From Heliopora coerulea (taxonomy: Eukaryota > Cnidaria > Anthozoa > Scleralcyonacea > Helioporidae), in assembly GCA_030142905.1 (NCBI GenBank), contig JASJOG010000082.1, forward strand, positions 1 through 64,000: 64,000 nt of DNA. The letters run 5' to 3'. A program made the position numbers and the translations under genes. Positions 48,301 through 61,200 of the stretch are shown here, piece after piece (position 1 is the first letter of the stretch; each line of letters begins with the position of its first letter). The notes under the pieces were generated by a model. The model saw only the letters and a list, made by a program, of their open reading frames with translations. It was not told where the DNA came from and did not search any database.

Positions 48301-49340
48301 CGTAAAACAGGCAAGGTTCCTGAAACATAAATATGATATTAAATGCTATATACCTGATGGTTGAAAGATGGGTATAAAGAAATGGTTTTGGAAAACAACA
48401 CAAGTACTTTGGGGGGCGATTTGAGGCAACATTGATTTAGAGAACAAATGGAAATGAGACACAAGACTTGAGCTAGCCTAAAATTAACCTGAAGAAATGG
48501 CACCATTTGGCATAATTTGTGATAAAGTTGTCAGCCATGACAATTTGATCTTACGTTTCAAAGATGACATGCACAGTTACCAGAAGTTTAAAAGTAAATT
48601 AAAATTGGTTCTCATTTTTGCATCACAGCTGATGCATGAGGTATAAATTTGAGTATTGCTGACTTAAATGATGGCCTAAAATAGAAATTATCCATGGCTA
48701 CTTCAGCCTTTACCCTTTTGTTGATTATTTTGATGCAGGTGCGTTAAGGATGCAACTAAGTCAAGTGAGAAATACAACTCAGGTACTAGTGTATTCACGG
48801 AGTAATTCGGGGGAAAGGTGATTTTAGAGGAGACACACTGAATAAAGAAGATGCTCCAAGGAGGGAAGGAACTTGGGGCCTGGGACAATTAAGGAGTGGG
48901 TACGGGGAGCCTAGATTGACACTAGACAGATAAAGTTTATGTGTTGACTGGAAGAAGTGGAACTGGGTGAGGTGAGAAGATAAAGTGAAAAAGTGGCAAC
49001 AGGAGAGGACTGCAACCTTCAGACTTAGCTTAGAGTTAGCAATGGTCACATCATACCTGTGGGTGACTTGTATGGATTATTACAAATAGCTACTTTCACA
49101 GGGAATCCAGCAAACTTTGAGTAGGCCTGTGCACAAAATTTCAAACAAACATTTATAATTGACTTGAAATCAGTATGTTCATTAGAAAGTACACTGGGAT
49201 GTATTGTTCTCCCCTAATCATGTCCATCTACCATTTGCATAAATACGAATAACACGTACCAATGCTTGCAAGCAAGCCGGATCAAGCGACGGTAAACCCC
49301 AACCACCAGACCAGCTGAGAATACTGGCTTCGTCAGCCAT
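45349..49340 (-). CDS. MTX1: Metaxin-1/3 family protein
   Basis: An outer mitochondrial membrane protein of the SAM/metaxin complex, which inserts beta-barrel proteins and links to MICOS. Minus-strand exons: 49260-49340 (start MADEASILSWSGGWGLPSLD), 49057-49126, 48243-48319, 47910-48002, 47336-47521, 46883-46959, 45704-45852, 45349-45584. All phases agree, giving 322 aa. Marks: the SWSGGWGLPS start, NNPYKSPTGTLPVL, a glutathione-transferase-like fold without catalytic motif, LDAKVLAYLAVILKAPFP in the C-terminal GST half, and a C-terminal hydrophobic segment (about residues 266-290, AFLSFGFAFVAMVFYALSSG), here followed by a tail of about 30 residues. The tail anchor fits metaxin 1 or 3, not metaxin 2; which of the two cannot be decided by eye. 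Confidence 0.93.
45980..46160. repeat. Palindrome, family B copy 3
   Basis: Arms at about 45985-46055 and 46070-46145, containing atatttcgac, tttcaaagtcatct, and an outer gagttttcaagatgac...ttcggaatatgtttta shared with the copies at 19.9 and 20.9 kb. It lies in a metaxin intron. Confidence 0.7.
46460..46825. mobile_element. GC-rich MITE with GCGCCGC ends
   Basis: The left end tttaatcaagcgccgcgg and the right end ggcggcgcttaaccgagt are imperfect inverted repeats. Internal copies of agcgccgc, ggcggc and ttatttgag or ttattcgag occur in both orientations. It is conspicuously more GC-rich than its surroundings. No transposase was seen and the target duplication is unclear. It lies in a metaxin intron. 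Confidence 0.5.
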
Positions 49341-50910
49341 ATTGGTTTGCCCGTAATAAACGTGTCAGCGGGCATTTTTATAATAATGGCTTAATGACGG
49401 TAAAATCAAAAACATTTGGTAAATTCAGTGGGCAACATTTTTGATACCGGAGAAGAGTTTAACTGAAGAATGATATTATAATCTTGATTCTATGTTATCT
49501 GCTGGTTTGGTGTGCGTTTTTCCAGAAGAGGTAAGTACTGTAGACGCTGTCCTTTGTCACAGCTTTATGTCATTCAAAGTTTCAAGTTCAGTTTCTAATA
49601 CTGTTCTTATAGACTTCGTTATCTGTTTCTCCAATAAAAGTCAATGTAACTCGTAAAAACACTGATCTGCTTACTAAAGCAATAATTAGGTATAATGAAC
49701 GGGATATGGAGTAGAATATAACTGCTAAATGAACTAAATATAGTCAATAAGGCAAAAGTGCTTTAAAATCATAGTTTCTTTGCAAAGACGAAGTAAGTCG
49801 GTTACTAAATTAGTAATTCTTTAGTTCAACACACGCGAGCACAAGATATTCACTTTGTTTCAGGTGAAGAAGTTGAACAATAAAAGTAAAACACAAATTA
49901 TCTGAAAAATGTTTTCAGGTGCTTTGGTATTGATGCAACATTTAGGTATAACTGTCAAACATATTACTTTATTATGCAGTGTTCTAACCAGCCAAAAAGG
50001 AATGCTGGATAAAATTGGACAGGTCTCTGCATATGGAAAGTCAAATCCTTTAAAATCACTTTTTTAGTAGAGTATGTAAATAATGTAAATCTAGGATACT
50101 GCAAACTTTAAGATAGTGTTAAATAATGTAAAAAGTTCAAAGGTTGGTAACTGCTGTGACTGATTGCAAAAAAATCCAATGTTTCTAGCAAAGGCCCATT
50201 ATCAGGGTGTGCAATCAGATGTGTTCTCATTGAAGGGGCCTTTCCTCAAAACATTACATTTCTTTGTGATGAAGTAGGTAAATACTGGTCAGAGGGAAAT
50301 TTGTGCTGGTCTTTAAAAGTTAGTGCTTTTTGGATCATGTCTAGGGCTGACCAGTGTGACAAGAACCCTGCTGCCCTTGGGTTTGCACTCCAAGTCTTCT
50401 TGAGTGTGCTGTAGAATTTTATTCTGGCCAATGCCCGACAATTTTATTCGGCAGTGCAGGGCACCTGTCTCTTAGTGAGTTAACTGCTCACTAGGTTGAT
50501 TTTCAGCACAATTACAAAATAGAATTTTTGAGCAAACAAACCCCTTGCAGTTCAGTACTGTAAGTAAATCCACAACAGAAGTCAACATGAAGTGCATAAA
50601 TTATAATATATTATTTCACATAAACTTCATATTATGAGTTTATAATTTTTCCTGTCCTTTTTATCAATTTTAAATATAAAATAATTTGCATGCATGCAGT
50701 ATGCAAAAAATTTAATGAAAAGTGTTCAGGCTGACATACGTGGTACAATTGACACATACAATTGTCCATCCTGGTGTGTACAAAGCAGGTCCACACCTGA
50801 TGGGAGGACAGGAGGACCATGCCCCTCTCCAGAAATCTGTGGAAATGTAATATGGCAAGTAGTGAGAAAAGAGTTAAGAGATTCAAACATTAAGGAGCAA
50901 GGGCACACTA

Positions 50911-50982
50911 TAATTTTACTCTGGCTAATGCCATATGATTTTACTTGTCAAGGGCATGAGCCCCACCCCATAATGAGTTAAA
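50911..50982 (+). repeat. Dispersed hairpin repeat, representative copy
   Basis: attttactctggctaatgcc followed by a second ttttactt, tcaagggcatgagc and a closing aatgagttaa. Related copies lie near 8761, 14624, 17501, 28990, 33355 (complement), 39451, 50415 and 62250 (complement). The core is a short inverted repeat, TCTGGC-loop-GCCAGA in the best copies. Confidence 0.65.
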
Positions 50983-51699
50983 AACATATATGAGATTGAT
51001 AATGGATGAAAATAGTCCTCACTGCCCCCCCCCCCTTACCACTGACTCCTTGGTACAGGCCTGCAATGTTGTCTCAAGGGCACAGTTCCTGCATAATTTG
51101 CTTGCTTTAATGCAAGAATACATCAATAAGATTTTTGTGAGTTAATAGCATACATGAAATCCAAAAATCATATATGACAATTGAATCCTCCCCCAGGTAC
51201 AGGGGTGGATTTTTTGTGTGTTTGTAGATAAATCACATGTGAAATATTCCCATGTTCCAAAATCACATGTGGTCACATGTGGAATCCGCGTAAGTGGTCC
51301 TACGTGAGATGCCTCTTTAGTAAAGGCCGTTTATAAGGAGGAGATTTACACGGCTATCCGAGTTATGAGTATTACCGGGTTGAAATGCTCAGACTGTTTA
51401 TACGAAACCGGGGTTCCCGGCAAGCTGAGGAGTGGGAAGAAATTCCAATCAGTGAAATTTACATGAAGTTATCACACTCGCGAAAATAAAGTTACATCCC
51501 GACGTGCTGAGTAACCTGGAAAAACGAATTTACTCAGAGATATTTTTATGTCACCATACCGAAATCCTGACTGCTATTGCCGAGACCTTGGGAAACCGAG
51601 TGACCCACCTGTCCCACATAAACACAAGGCCAGGAAAACAGGAACTTCTTGTACCTTAAAATATTGACCAGAGATCTACCAGGCGGAAATCGTAGTCTT

Positions 51700-52025
51700 A
51701 GGATGAATATTGCTCAGCTCAAGATTCTAATATGAATAGTCATCACGGGATAAATCAGGACAAATAATAAAACATGTTAGTTTATAAAAGCTTTACTGAC
51801 GTTTCGTTGCTGACGCGCAACATTTTCAAAGTGAAATACACAATGTATTTCATGATGTATTTCATGATGTATTACATGATGTATTTCACTTTGAAAATGT
51901 TGCGCGTCAGCAACGAAACGTCAGTAAAGCTTTTATAAACTAACATGTTTTGTTATTTGTCCTGATCTATCCCGTCATGGCTATTCATATTAGAATCTCG
52001 AGCTGGGCCTTAATATTCATCCTAG
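51700..52025. repeat. Long palindrome, family A copy 2
   Basis: Arms of about 135 bp flank a spacer of repeated atgatgtatttc units. The right arm reads gaaaatgttgcgcgtcagca, then acgaaacgtcagtaaagc. Arms and outer flank match copy 1 at 0.3-0.6 kb, both starting at a gatgaatat / ctcagctc junction. Confidence 0.85.
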
Positions 52026-52230
52026 GCTTCTTGTACCTACCAAGTTTTCGCCACGTCCATATAAATCTGCCACTGGTGTGTATTTTCTCGTATTCTATGC
52101 ACGCTTAAATACTTGTGAGGTGATAAATTAGGCACTTAGTTACAATACTGGGTATATAGTCCGACAAGATAGAACGAAAATCACAGCAAAAATTGCTATT
52201 CTAAAGTAACCCTGGAGTCCATAATAATAC

Positions 52231-55200
52231 TTAGAGGAATGGATTAAGCGCATCTTCATCGTCTACGGGCTTTTCTTCATTTAGTTCCTTGTTTATGGTT
52301 AGGTATCTAGCTGTGTGAGAGCGCCAATGTCGAAGGTAGTCCAGGGCGTTAATCCACCTAAAACACGAAAGAAGTTTAAGATAACATTTGGAAACCAGGA
52401 TTATTATGTCTGAAGTAGTTCAGAAAGTTTGTTAGCCTAAGGCACCAATGTCTGCCCTCGGTAATAACACCACGCTAAATCGTCCGAGTACGACAAAGAT
52501 GCGGGGTTGTTATCAAATGGAGGATTTCAGGCATTGCAATGACATTCATGGAATGCTAAAGTCGTAGGCTGTCAAGATGAAGGAGTTGGTTGTTGATTGT
52601 CTCGGTTGTTGTAATGTAGAGGAAGACTCTTGTTGGTGATTGATGGTTGAACGGACTCAGCAACGATCACCCTCACAATCAAGATTACAACTGCTGTGGT
52701 AGTCGAAACATCAGTTCCGATAACTGTCTTTCTCAAGACTACATCTACATCAACAACATGACTCCAACTGATACTCCTAAGTTCAGTCCATTCACATTAT
52801 AGGCTTTCAAGGAGTTTCTCATTTGAGTTATCAGCACGACATCACTGGCACTAGCGCCGCTCCTTTTTAACATTTTTAACACCTGTGACGACTCATTTTA
52901 TATTTTAAATACACCAGTCCTTGTAGAATCTAACAAGTGTATAAACCTTATTTTTATTTACTTTTACTTATTTTTACTTTAAACTCTTCACCTAGTGCTT
53001 CTTGCTGCCTTAAAAACTCCTGTACGTAATCTTATTACTGCCATACTCCGTGCACTGTTCTACCGTTGTCGGCGGCTTCAGAAACAACTCTGTATGCCCC
53101 AACAGATAACCTGGACAGAGGTGGCGCCAGGAATTCCCCGACGCAGGGACTAACCTTCCTGGCAAGTGGCTCAACCAGAGGGACCAGGACCAAGGCCCCT
53201 TTAGAATTTCCTTATTTGAAGGACGAAAATATGTTAGTTTTTGCAAGAACAATCGCAACAACTGATTGGAAACAGTTTACTTTCAGACTTGACATGAAGA
53301 GAAGAGTCTATTAACTTTCTTGGCTAAATCAATAACAAGTACTTAGTTTGCACAATATGTAAATGTATTATCATCAGTAAAAATTCCTTGACGAATTAAC
53401 TTTTCCCCGACGGGGGGCTAAGGTTTCCCGATGGAGGGGCTGCAACCCCCTCTGGTGCCACCCCTGAACCTGGACCTGGATGCCGCAAGTACGAATCGCA
53501 AACGACGGTCTACTGATGGTCAGGAAAAGGATTCCTGATGCTTGAGTGTGTTTACTTACTTCTGTTTCTCCTCGGGATCGTGGGCCATGAGTTCGTACTT
53601 TCGTTTACCCACTATTACATTGAACGACGCCTTGTTTTTGTCTTGCAAGCGTTCACTTTGATCTTGAACTGAGATTATGTGATCAAGATCAATGAATCTA
53701 AGAGGGGAAAAAAACCTGTCGAAATAGAAAACAAGCAACTTTTCAAATGACGGCTTTCAAGTTATCGCGCATAATACGTACCCTTGAGGTGTGGAACTAT
53801 TGTTCTGCTTGTAATAATACAATTTGCCACTCTTGTCAGTTGAAAACCACCTTCGTCTCCAAATACGACCTGTTATTCCTTTAATTCCTCGTTTACACAG
53901 CCATCCACGAAGCTGTGAATAAACAGACACGCCGATATAATGGAGTAATGTACTACAATACGCTAAACAACATATACGTCATTACGCACACCTCCGGAGG
54001 ATCCAGGGGTGGGGCTATTTCATCCATGCCCCTCCTTTCAAGTAAATAAAAATACGCAGAGAAGTCATACTTTCTCTACTAATGATAATCAGTTATTAAT
54101 CATATCACCTGGATATACTCGATTTCCAGGCTGGGATTTGGGTAGCTATATTTCAATTGACACTAAGTATTGCACTGAATGAATGATAATCGAATGTTCG
54201 TCAAGTTCTGTCCTCAGATAGACTTTCAACTATCATTCAACTATCATTTAACTATGATTCAAGATATCTCTATCATTCAAGATTTAACTATCATTCAAGA
54301 CATCTCCAAACTCCCACATTTCCAAAATAGATATCTCATTAGCATCTAGACTGCCTTTCGCTTAGGTCGCACGTATGTTGAACTTGCACTTTGGCTGAGT
54401 CTTGATAGCTCAATGATCAGAGCATCTCACCGGTCATCAGAAGGTTGCGGGTTCGATTCCCGTCTGGGGCTCAGAAATCGTGTTTTTGATGACAGAGCTT
54501 GACAAACGTTCATCTATCATTCAAGATATCTCTAATAAGTATACAAATGTCGTCAGGTTAATAATTAAAGCACATTAAATCTGAGATTTTGAAAGAGCAT
54601 ACATTCATTCTTGCTAGTAGTTCCTTCTCTTCTTCTCGAAGTTGTTTATGTTCGGCCTCTGACTGACTTAGCTGTAACAAACCAAAACAGTGAAATTCAA
54701 CACGCTTTAACTTTACTTCAGAGAGTAATTCTTTTCGTAGCACAGAAAGGAAGTGGTTTGGCGTGTCTCGTTTATTAAGATATAGTATCCGACAAAACGA
54801 ATAAACCATGGGAAAAAGTATAACAGTGAAAAAGAACTCACATAATGTCAAAATGGCCAAATTTCTGAAAAAACAAAAATACGGATCACCTTATCAGGTG
54901 TCCAAGTTCGAAAAAGCGATTTGCACGCTACCAGTGACTAGACATTTCATCTGCCCAATGATGTCTGCACACTGCTTTGCTGCATTATTTTGTTAATTTT
55001 AGCCACTAAAAGATCCCTTTTGGCTGCCAAATAATCAACTCCAGGCACCAGCTCTGGTACCACGTTGAAAATTAAGTTGGAGTCCTGGGTATTATAACAG
55101 GGTATTTGTCCGCTGGTTGAGGATACGGAATAGAATTACACCTCTCTTTAAAATCAATCATTTGGTTCGATTGAAGGTAAAACATATGTTCGATTTTGTT

Positions 55201-58200
55201 CTGTTTGTATTTGAGGACTTTTAGAGTGTTCTTCCGCTGATTTCAGACAGTCGTGCAAGTTTTAAAAGGGACGGATATTCTATGATTTCTCATAAAAAAA
55301 CTAATGAACCATGTTTTTCTACCATTTACATTAAAGCCATTTACAGACTCACCCGCGTCTTTAGGTCTTCAACGAGAATTTGTAGTTCGCTTATTTCAGT
55401 TTGAAGTTCGTCGCGTTGCTTCTGCAAGTCGTAAACATCTTCTTGCAGCTTGTTATTTTCAACAATCAGCTGTTTATTATCCTTCTCAAGATTCCTAGTT
55501 CAAGTAAACGAAAGAGTAAAACATTTTGCTAAAAATCCTATTTCATTCAATGCAATAGCTGATGCGAAAGCTTTGCCCGCATGGCAGTTGCACTTTCTAC
55601 TCTTTCTAAAAGTATTTTGTCGAGGAGAATGGGCTACTACGAAATCTCATTGACCCTTTCGCCTCGCTTGTATTTCAAACTGCTGATAATTGTAATTAAT
55701 AGCTTTTCATGAAACTTTGCAAACTTTAATGTACCACAAACAATTGGGGTTGTAGAATGCTACCTGAATGTATGTCTGTGCTCATCAGTATTTCTATTTT
55801 TGGGCTCATCTATACCTCCGTGACTCAATTCCTACTTTGTCTGTCTGTCAGTCTGACCGAGTGCCTGTCAGTCCATTCCTTCGTCCGTTAATTTGTTTTT
55901 AAAAACTACGAACTTGACAAGCTCCTGAAACTGAAATTAGAAAAAGAAACCCTACATGTAACGTTTCGAACGTAGGCTCTTGGTTTTAAGCAAAGGCGGA
56001 CCTTAATGTTTTCACTCTCTAACGAAGGCCCTTCCCTCGGAACGTTTATTTCTTCAAGTTTCAGTTTCGGTAGTTCATCAACCTTTCAGCTCTTTACATG
56101 TTGTTTTACCGTACCTGTCAAGCATTCTACTTCCCTATCATTGTTTGCCCATCTGTCTGTCTGTGTCGGCTTTTCTGTTTAAAGTCAAAATGTTGATAAC
56201 TGCACTAAAATTCTTTGAGATCAGTCACAGCAACGATCAACTTTTTACCTTATTTACCACTGTCTACGCAGTATTCTATTCTTATATCACTGATTGACTT
56301 TTCTGTTTGTCTGAGTTAGCCTTTCGAATTCTCTCTTTTTCCATCTCCTTGCCTAAGTCCTTGTCTATGTCCTGCCTCTATTTGTCTGTCCCTTTCTTCC
56401 TTTCTCCGTTTTTACGTCCATCTATATTTTGTATGTTTTTATTTGTATCTTTGTAGCGCCTCTATCTTAGTTTCTATTCCTGTCGACACTTTGTTTTTCG
56501 TCTCGTAAACCGAGCGAATCATTACGCATGCGTCACCCGTTTTTTTTATTCTCACATACATACCATATCGCTGCGTTTTGCTCCTGTAATTTTGATTCCA
56601 GTTTCTGCATACCAACAAAACGAAATTAAACATAAGAGGGCAGTTAGACCTAAGTCTTGATTACGATTAAACTTCTGCCGTTTTGTTAAATCGTTATTTT
56701 GCCAACTGATTAATTGATATAGTCTTAAACCATTTCGTCTCCCCTTGACGAGAAACATCGTCTGGCATTAGTACTAGCTAAAGCCCAGGTGAAGTTATCA
56801 ACAAAAATTGAAAATTGCACAGGGTTTGTTCAAAGTATTTTACAGTATTATAGGGCTTCCACCTGGGGTACACACACCAACATATCACCTTCAATAAGGT
56901 GAGTTACCTGAATTTGTCGACGAGAGACAGTAATTGAAAACTAACCTTCATTTCTTCCAAAGTAGAACCAGGAGATCGAAGCTAGAGCAAAATATAACAC
57001 TTATGAATCCGTTGAACTTAATGTTGAAATAATTGTAAGCATCTGTATCTATGTAATTTTATCTAATTCTTCTAATCCAATCATCCATCTATCTATCCAT
57101 CCGTCCATCCATCCATCCTTCCATCCATCCATCCACGTCATTCATTCCTCTTACATTTGTCATTAGATGTCAAACTACAGCTAGTGGCCTCAGACATTCC
57201 AGGTCTTTCTCAAAATTCCAGCTCATCCCAAAACAGCCGACTTCTGGATGCAGTTTGTCTCAATAGGTACTCCGAGAATTCCCAATTATCATTTTAATAA
57301 AAAGCCAAAAATAACAATAATCTAACAATATACTAAAAGGAAATGCAGGCAATTACCTTTGCGGTCTTACTGGTCACATGTTTCAACGTTTCTTTCAGAT
57401 TTGCTTTCAAGCCATTCTTGGACTTGTTACTTGACAACGACCCTGACGAGTTGCTTCTGTCATCGTCGTCATCAACCAATACGTCATCCTCGTAATCATC
57501 CTCGTCGAAACTTTCAGCACTTATTAACCGTTTATCGTGATGATCTGGAAGATCATACTCCGTGTCACTGGATGGCTTAGAGGCTGGTTGCTGATCTACC
57601 AAGGATAATCAAATTTAGGGTAAGGCGAAATCCTGAATTGCGGATGTATTGTTATGTAACTTCAGTACATAAATTAAACAATTGTTTTTTCTGCGCGCCG
57701 CATTAAATATCATGATTCTTAAAAATACACATGTATACCATTATCCGTTTTATTACTTCAAATAAACTCATGTCTCTCGCGTGGCTAAACTCGGCCGTCG
57801 ATTTCAGGCAGTGTTTGTGGAAATCGGTAAATTCACTACCAAAACCACTCAAGCGAGAGGAATAACCTCTTTAGGCTCACGGGACAATCTCGGACTTCGG
57901 CACAGTTTTCGGGCCAGGGATTATAAAACGTTGTTGTGACGAGACGGATTTCTAAAGAACAGACATGAGCCAACCACGCAACACTCCGAATATCAACACA
58001 AAAACTAGTTAAACAGCAATTTCCTCCTCTTGTTTTCCTAAGTTCACAAAGACGAGTTCGGGACATATTCAGAGTGAAGGACAGTCAGTCTGATCTGACC
58101 TTTTGATATACCCATCGTGTGCTTCTCCTTAAGTCGGTCTGCAATCTTCTTTTTGTCACTCGAGGACATTGGATTCCTTAACAATGGTATTTGCTTCCAC

Positions 58201-61200
58201 TCAAAAGAATTCATCTCAGCCACAAACTTTGACCAACTGTAAAAATATATATATAAAAAAAACGATATCTCGTAATCTGTGGCTTCTTCAGCATTTCAAA
58301 GTTTAATATACCACCAAGCTGGGCAATTGATTTTAATTATATACTGACCAGCTACCTCAATGAACATTAACCTGTATAAACTATCGTATGACAGTATAAT
58401 ATTGACAAAAATGTTATTGTCGCATAGATGTGTATAAGGGGATTAAGTCAAACTGTAGTTACTTTATCTTAAACTTCTATAGAACGACTAGAAACAAGAT
58501 TGCGTGAATCGTCTTCTTGATTCTTTATAACATGTTATAGTCCCGACAAGACTTTAAGAAGAAATTAATGTTGGGATTTTATGAGTTTTGTTCGGTTGTT
58601 TTCTTACTGGATACCTTTAAACAACTGTGATCGAAACGGTTTGATAAAGATTTGTTGAACCAAGACTAAACTACACGACGCGTGTTTCAATAAGGTGCGT
58701 AGTGAAGGGAGAATCGACGGGGTGGATGCCCCACAACGGAGTAGGGAAAACAATAATCTTACCTTTACGATCTATGCATTCGGCTCAGCAATGCTCAGAA
58801 AATGCGGGAAATACCATCTCAGAGAACTAGAAATTTAGAAATTTCCTAGAAGATGGTGACCACCCCCCTCACCTATGCTCCGTGTTGCACCTTCGGTACA
58901 TCAGCAAAACATGAAACTTCCTCGTCATGCAATTTCTGGCTACGCCAATGGAATAAATTGTGATGAAGAGTTTTGTACAACCGGGCTCAGGATTGTCATG
59001 AGAAGGTTACTACCGGGAATCGAGCGTTGGTTACTATTGAAAAAAAAAACCCGACATTTTTCTTACGGTTTTGATTTCGTTTTCACGGGAGCAACAGTGG
59101 TTTGCGGTTCTTCGTTAAATTCAGTATTTCGCCGCACAATATTTTGTTGCCACGACTCGAAGTCGTCGTCTTGCTCACCAGGCTCGTCTACTTCTGGTAT
59201 GTCATCATATCGGTCAGCTTCACTGAAGTCATCTTCGTCGCTCACTTCAGCGAGCTCTGACAACCTGGAAAATTCTTCACCTTCGCTCATGTGACTGAAG
59301 TTGCTTTGCATGTCATCATCTCTAAAATTCAGAAATTACACCAGACAACTTCATGTTCCTTTTGCGAACGATTTAAAGATACTGTTGATTTTAGCTAAAT
59401 GGTTAATGACACTCTCTTTGCATGACGTCGTCTTTGCCTTCACTTTGAATCATCTTTGCATCTACTGACAAACTAGCCATTTTCAAACCTAACTTTATAA
59501 AGCCTACTCCCCTCAAAATGGAGCACTTCCTTTCTGTTTTTAGTAAATTACAATCTTTCCACTGGTCCGATAACTTGAACAGGTCTTTTGGTTCACGACA
59601 CGAGATTTCTGTCAGAGAATTGGACGTCATGTGTCAAAATGTTCACTTATTTGGGTGACTGTGGGTAATGTTTATACTGTATCACGAGGCATGCCTTCCT
59701 AATTTGATTTCTTTTGAATATTTTCAAAAACAGGCCGGACTGACCGACCGACTGATTGACCAATTGACTGATTGATTGATTGATTGATTGATTGACCAAT
59801 TGTGTGATTGATTGATTGACTTTTCACTTACATTGAACTACCTTGCTTAATAAATTCACATCTTATTTTTAATCCACACTTGGCAGAAATAACCTTTTTG
59901 GACAAAGACTTGAATTCCATTTCAAGATCGCTCCTGCAACAAAATTAACATTTTCACCAATACCAGAGAACCATGTTAACTTTATACTCTGAAAGAAGTG
60001 AAAAGCACATACGTAGACCTGCAATCTTGGGCACATACAGGATTTCTCAGAAGTGGGACAAAAGAGCCTATCAGGCTTAATTGTTTAGAGGACTGACAAA
60101 CGAAATGGTTTCAAACATTCCGACATGGCTGGAACAGTGTTTACAAAACATTTAAAACAGGATTATGCGGCAGTTCAATCGGATGTTTCTAAGCCACATG
60201 AAATTTCAAAGTGCACTAAAACTGCTATTATATCTGTATCCAAACAACTTATTATAGTGGCCACATAATAGAGAACATTTTTTTGGGGGGTGTGGAATCC
60301 AAAGAGGGAAAATGCCCCCTTAGCCCCACCCTGCAGATGCCCATACCTACATTACAGACTACAACAAATTCATTTTCCTTATACTTACGTCTCTCCAACC
60401 ATGCTAACATACTTGGCAAGGTTGCAGGGGAATATGGCCAACTTTTTTCTCTTGGATCCACAGATCTTGACAATGAACAAAGGCATATTACTTCAAGTTT
60501 AACTTATTTATTAGGACCAGTTGCTATTTGAGTGATCTTGATATCAGGAAAATTTTATATTAAAAGCTTCGTGGATCATCGTTTAAAAACCATCAAATTA
60601 CAGTAACTGCATAGTTATGCTGTAGTTATAACCAGAGTAGGTCAACAATACACTTCTTTTGTAACTATATCCATACAACCACTACAGCTATAAATTATAA
60701 CACTTACATCTTCCATTACAAACATATAATCTTTCTTCTTGAAAGATGTGCCTGTCACATCCTAAAATAAAGAATTACTTTTTTAAAAACTCACAGAAGA
60801 AGTGAAACAGCACAGGATTTACTGCCTGTCAATGATTCATGTTAATCCTGTTACCTTGTACAATGTAACTATCAGGTCTACTGAGTATGGAGGAGTCCAT
60901 TTTGCAGTACACGTGGATGTCTTTGAAAGTTGATTTGGGATATGAATACTCCATGATGGCTAGTGATTAAAATATAACCAGAAAACTACATTAGTTTGCA
61001 CCAGATTGGGGTATCATGTTGCATATAGTTTGGGTTCCTGAGAGCAAAATGAATCTTCACTGTTCACTATGACCTGTGAGCCTTCAGGGCTCACTGATGA
61101 ACAGTGGGGTGGTGCTAGAGGGAAGCTGGGGGATCACATCCCCTGCATTAGGACCAGGACCAGTTGCAAAAAAGGCAAATCTAGTTCAGGACTCTGCCAA

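Larger units (their letters stand above)
49341..52230. other. Intergenic between metaxin and the NT-C2/PH gene
   Basis: Upstream region of the metaxin gene and downstream region of the NT-C2/PH gene. It holds two copies of the dispersed hairpin motif (50415-50480, 50911-50982) and family A palindrome copy 2. No conserved coding block was found; the open frames at 50632-50981 overlap the repeat and look spurious. Confidence 0.55.

Noticed and set aside
53556..53738. Stand-alone 60-aa gene on the minus strand
   Set aside because: It is the PH-domain exon 53560-53697 of the larger gene, extended by chance into the intron.
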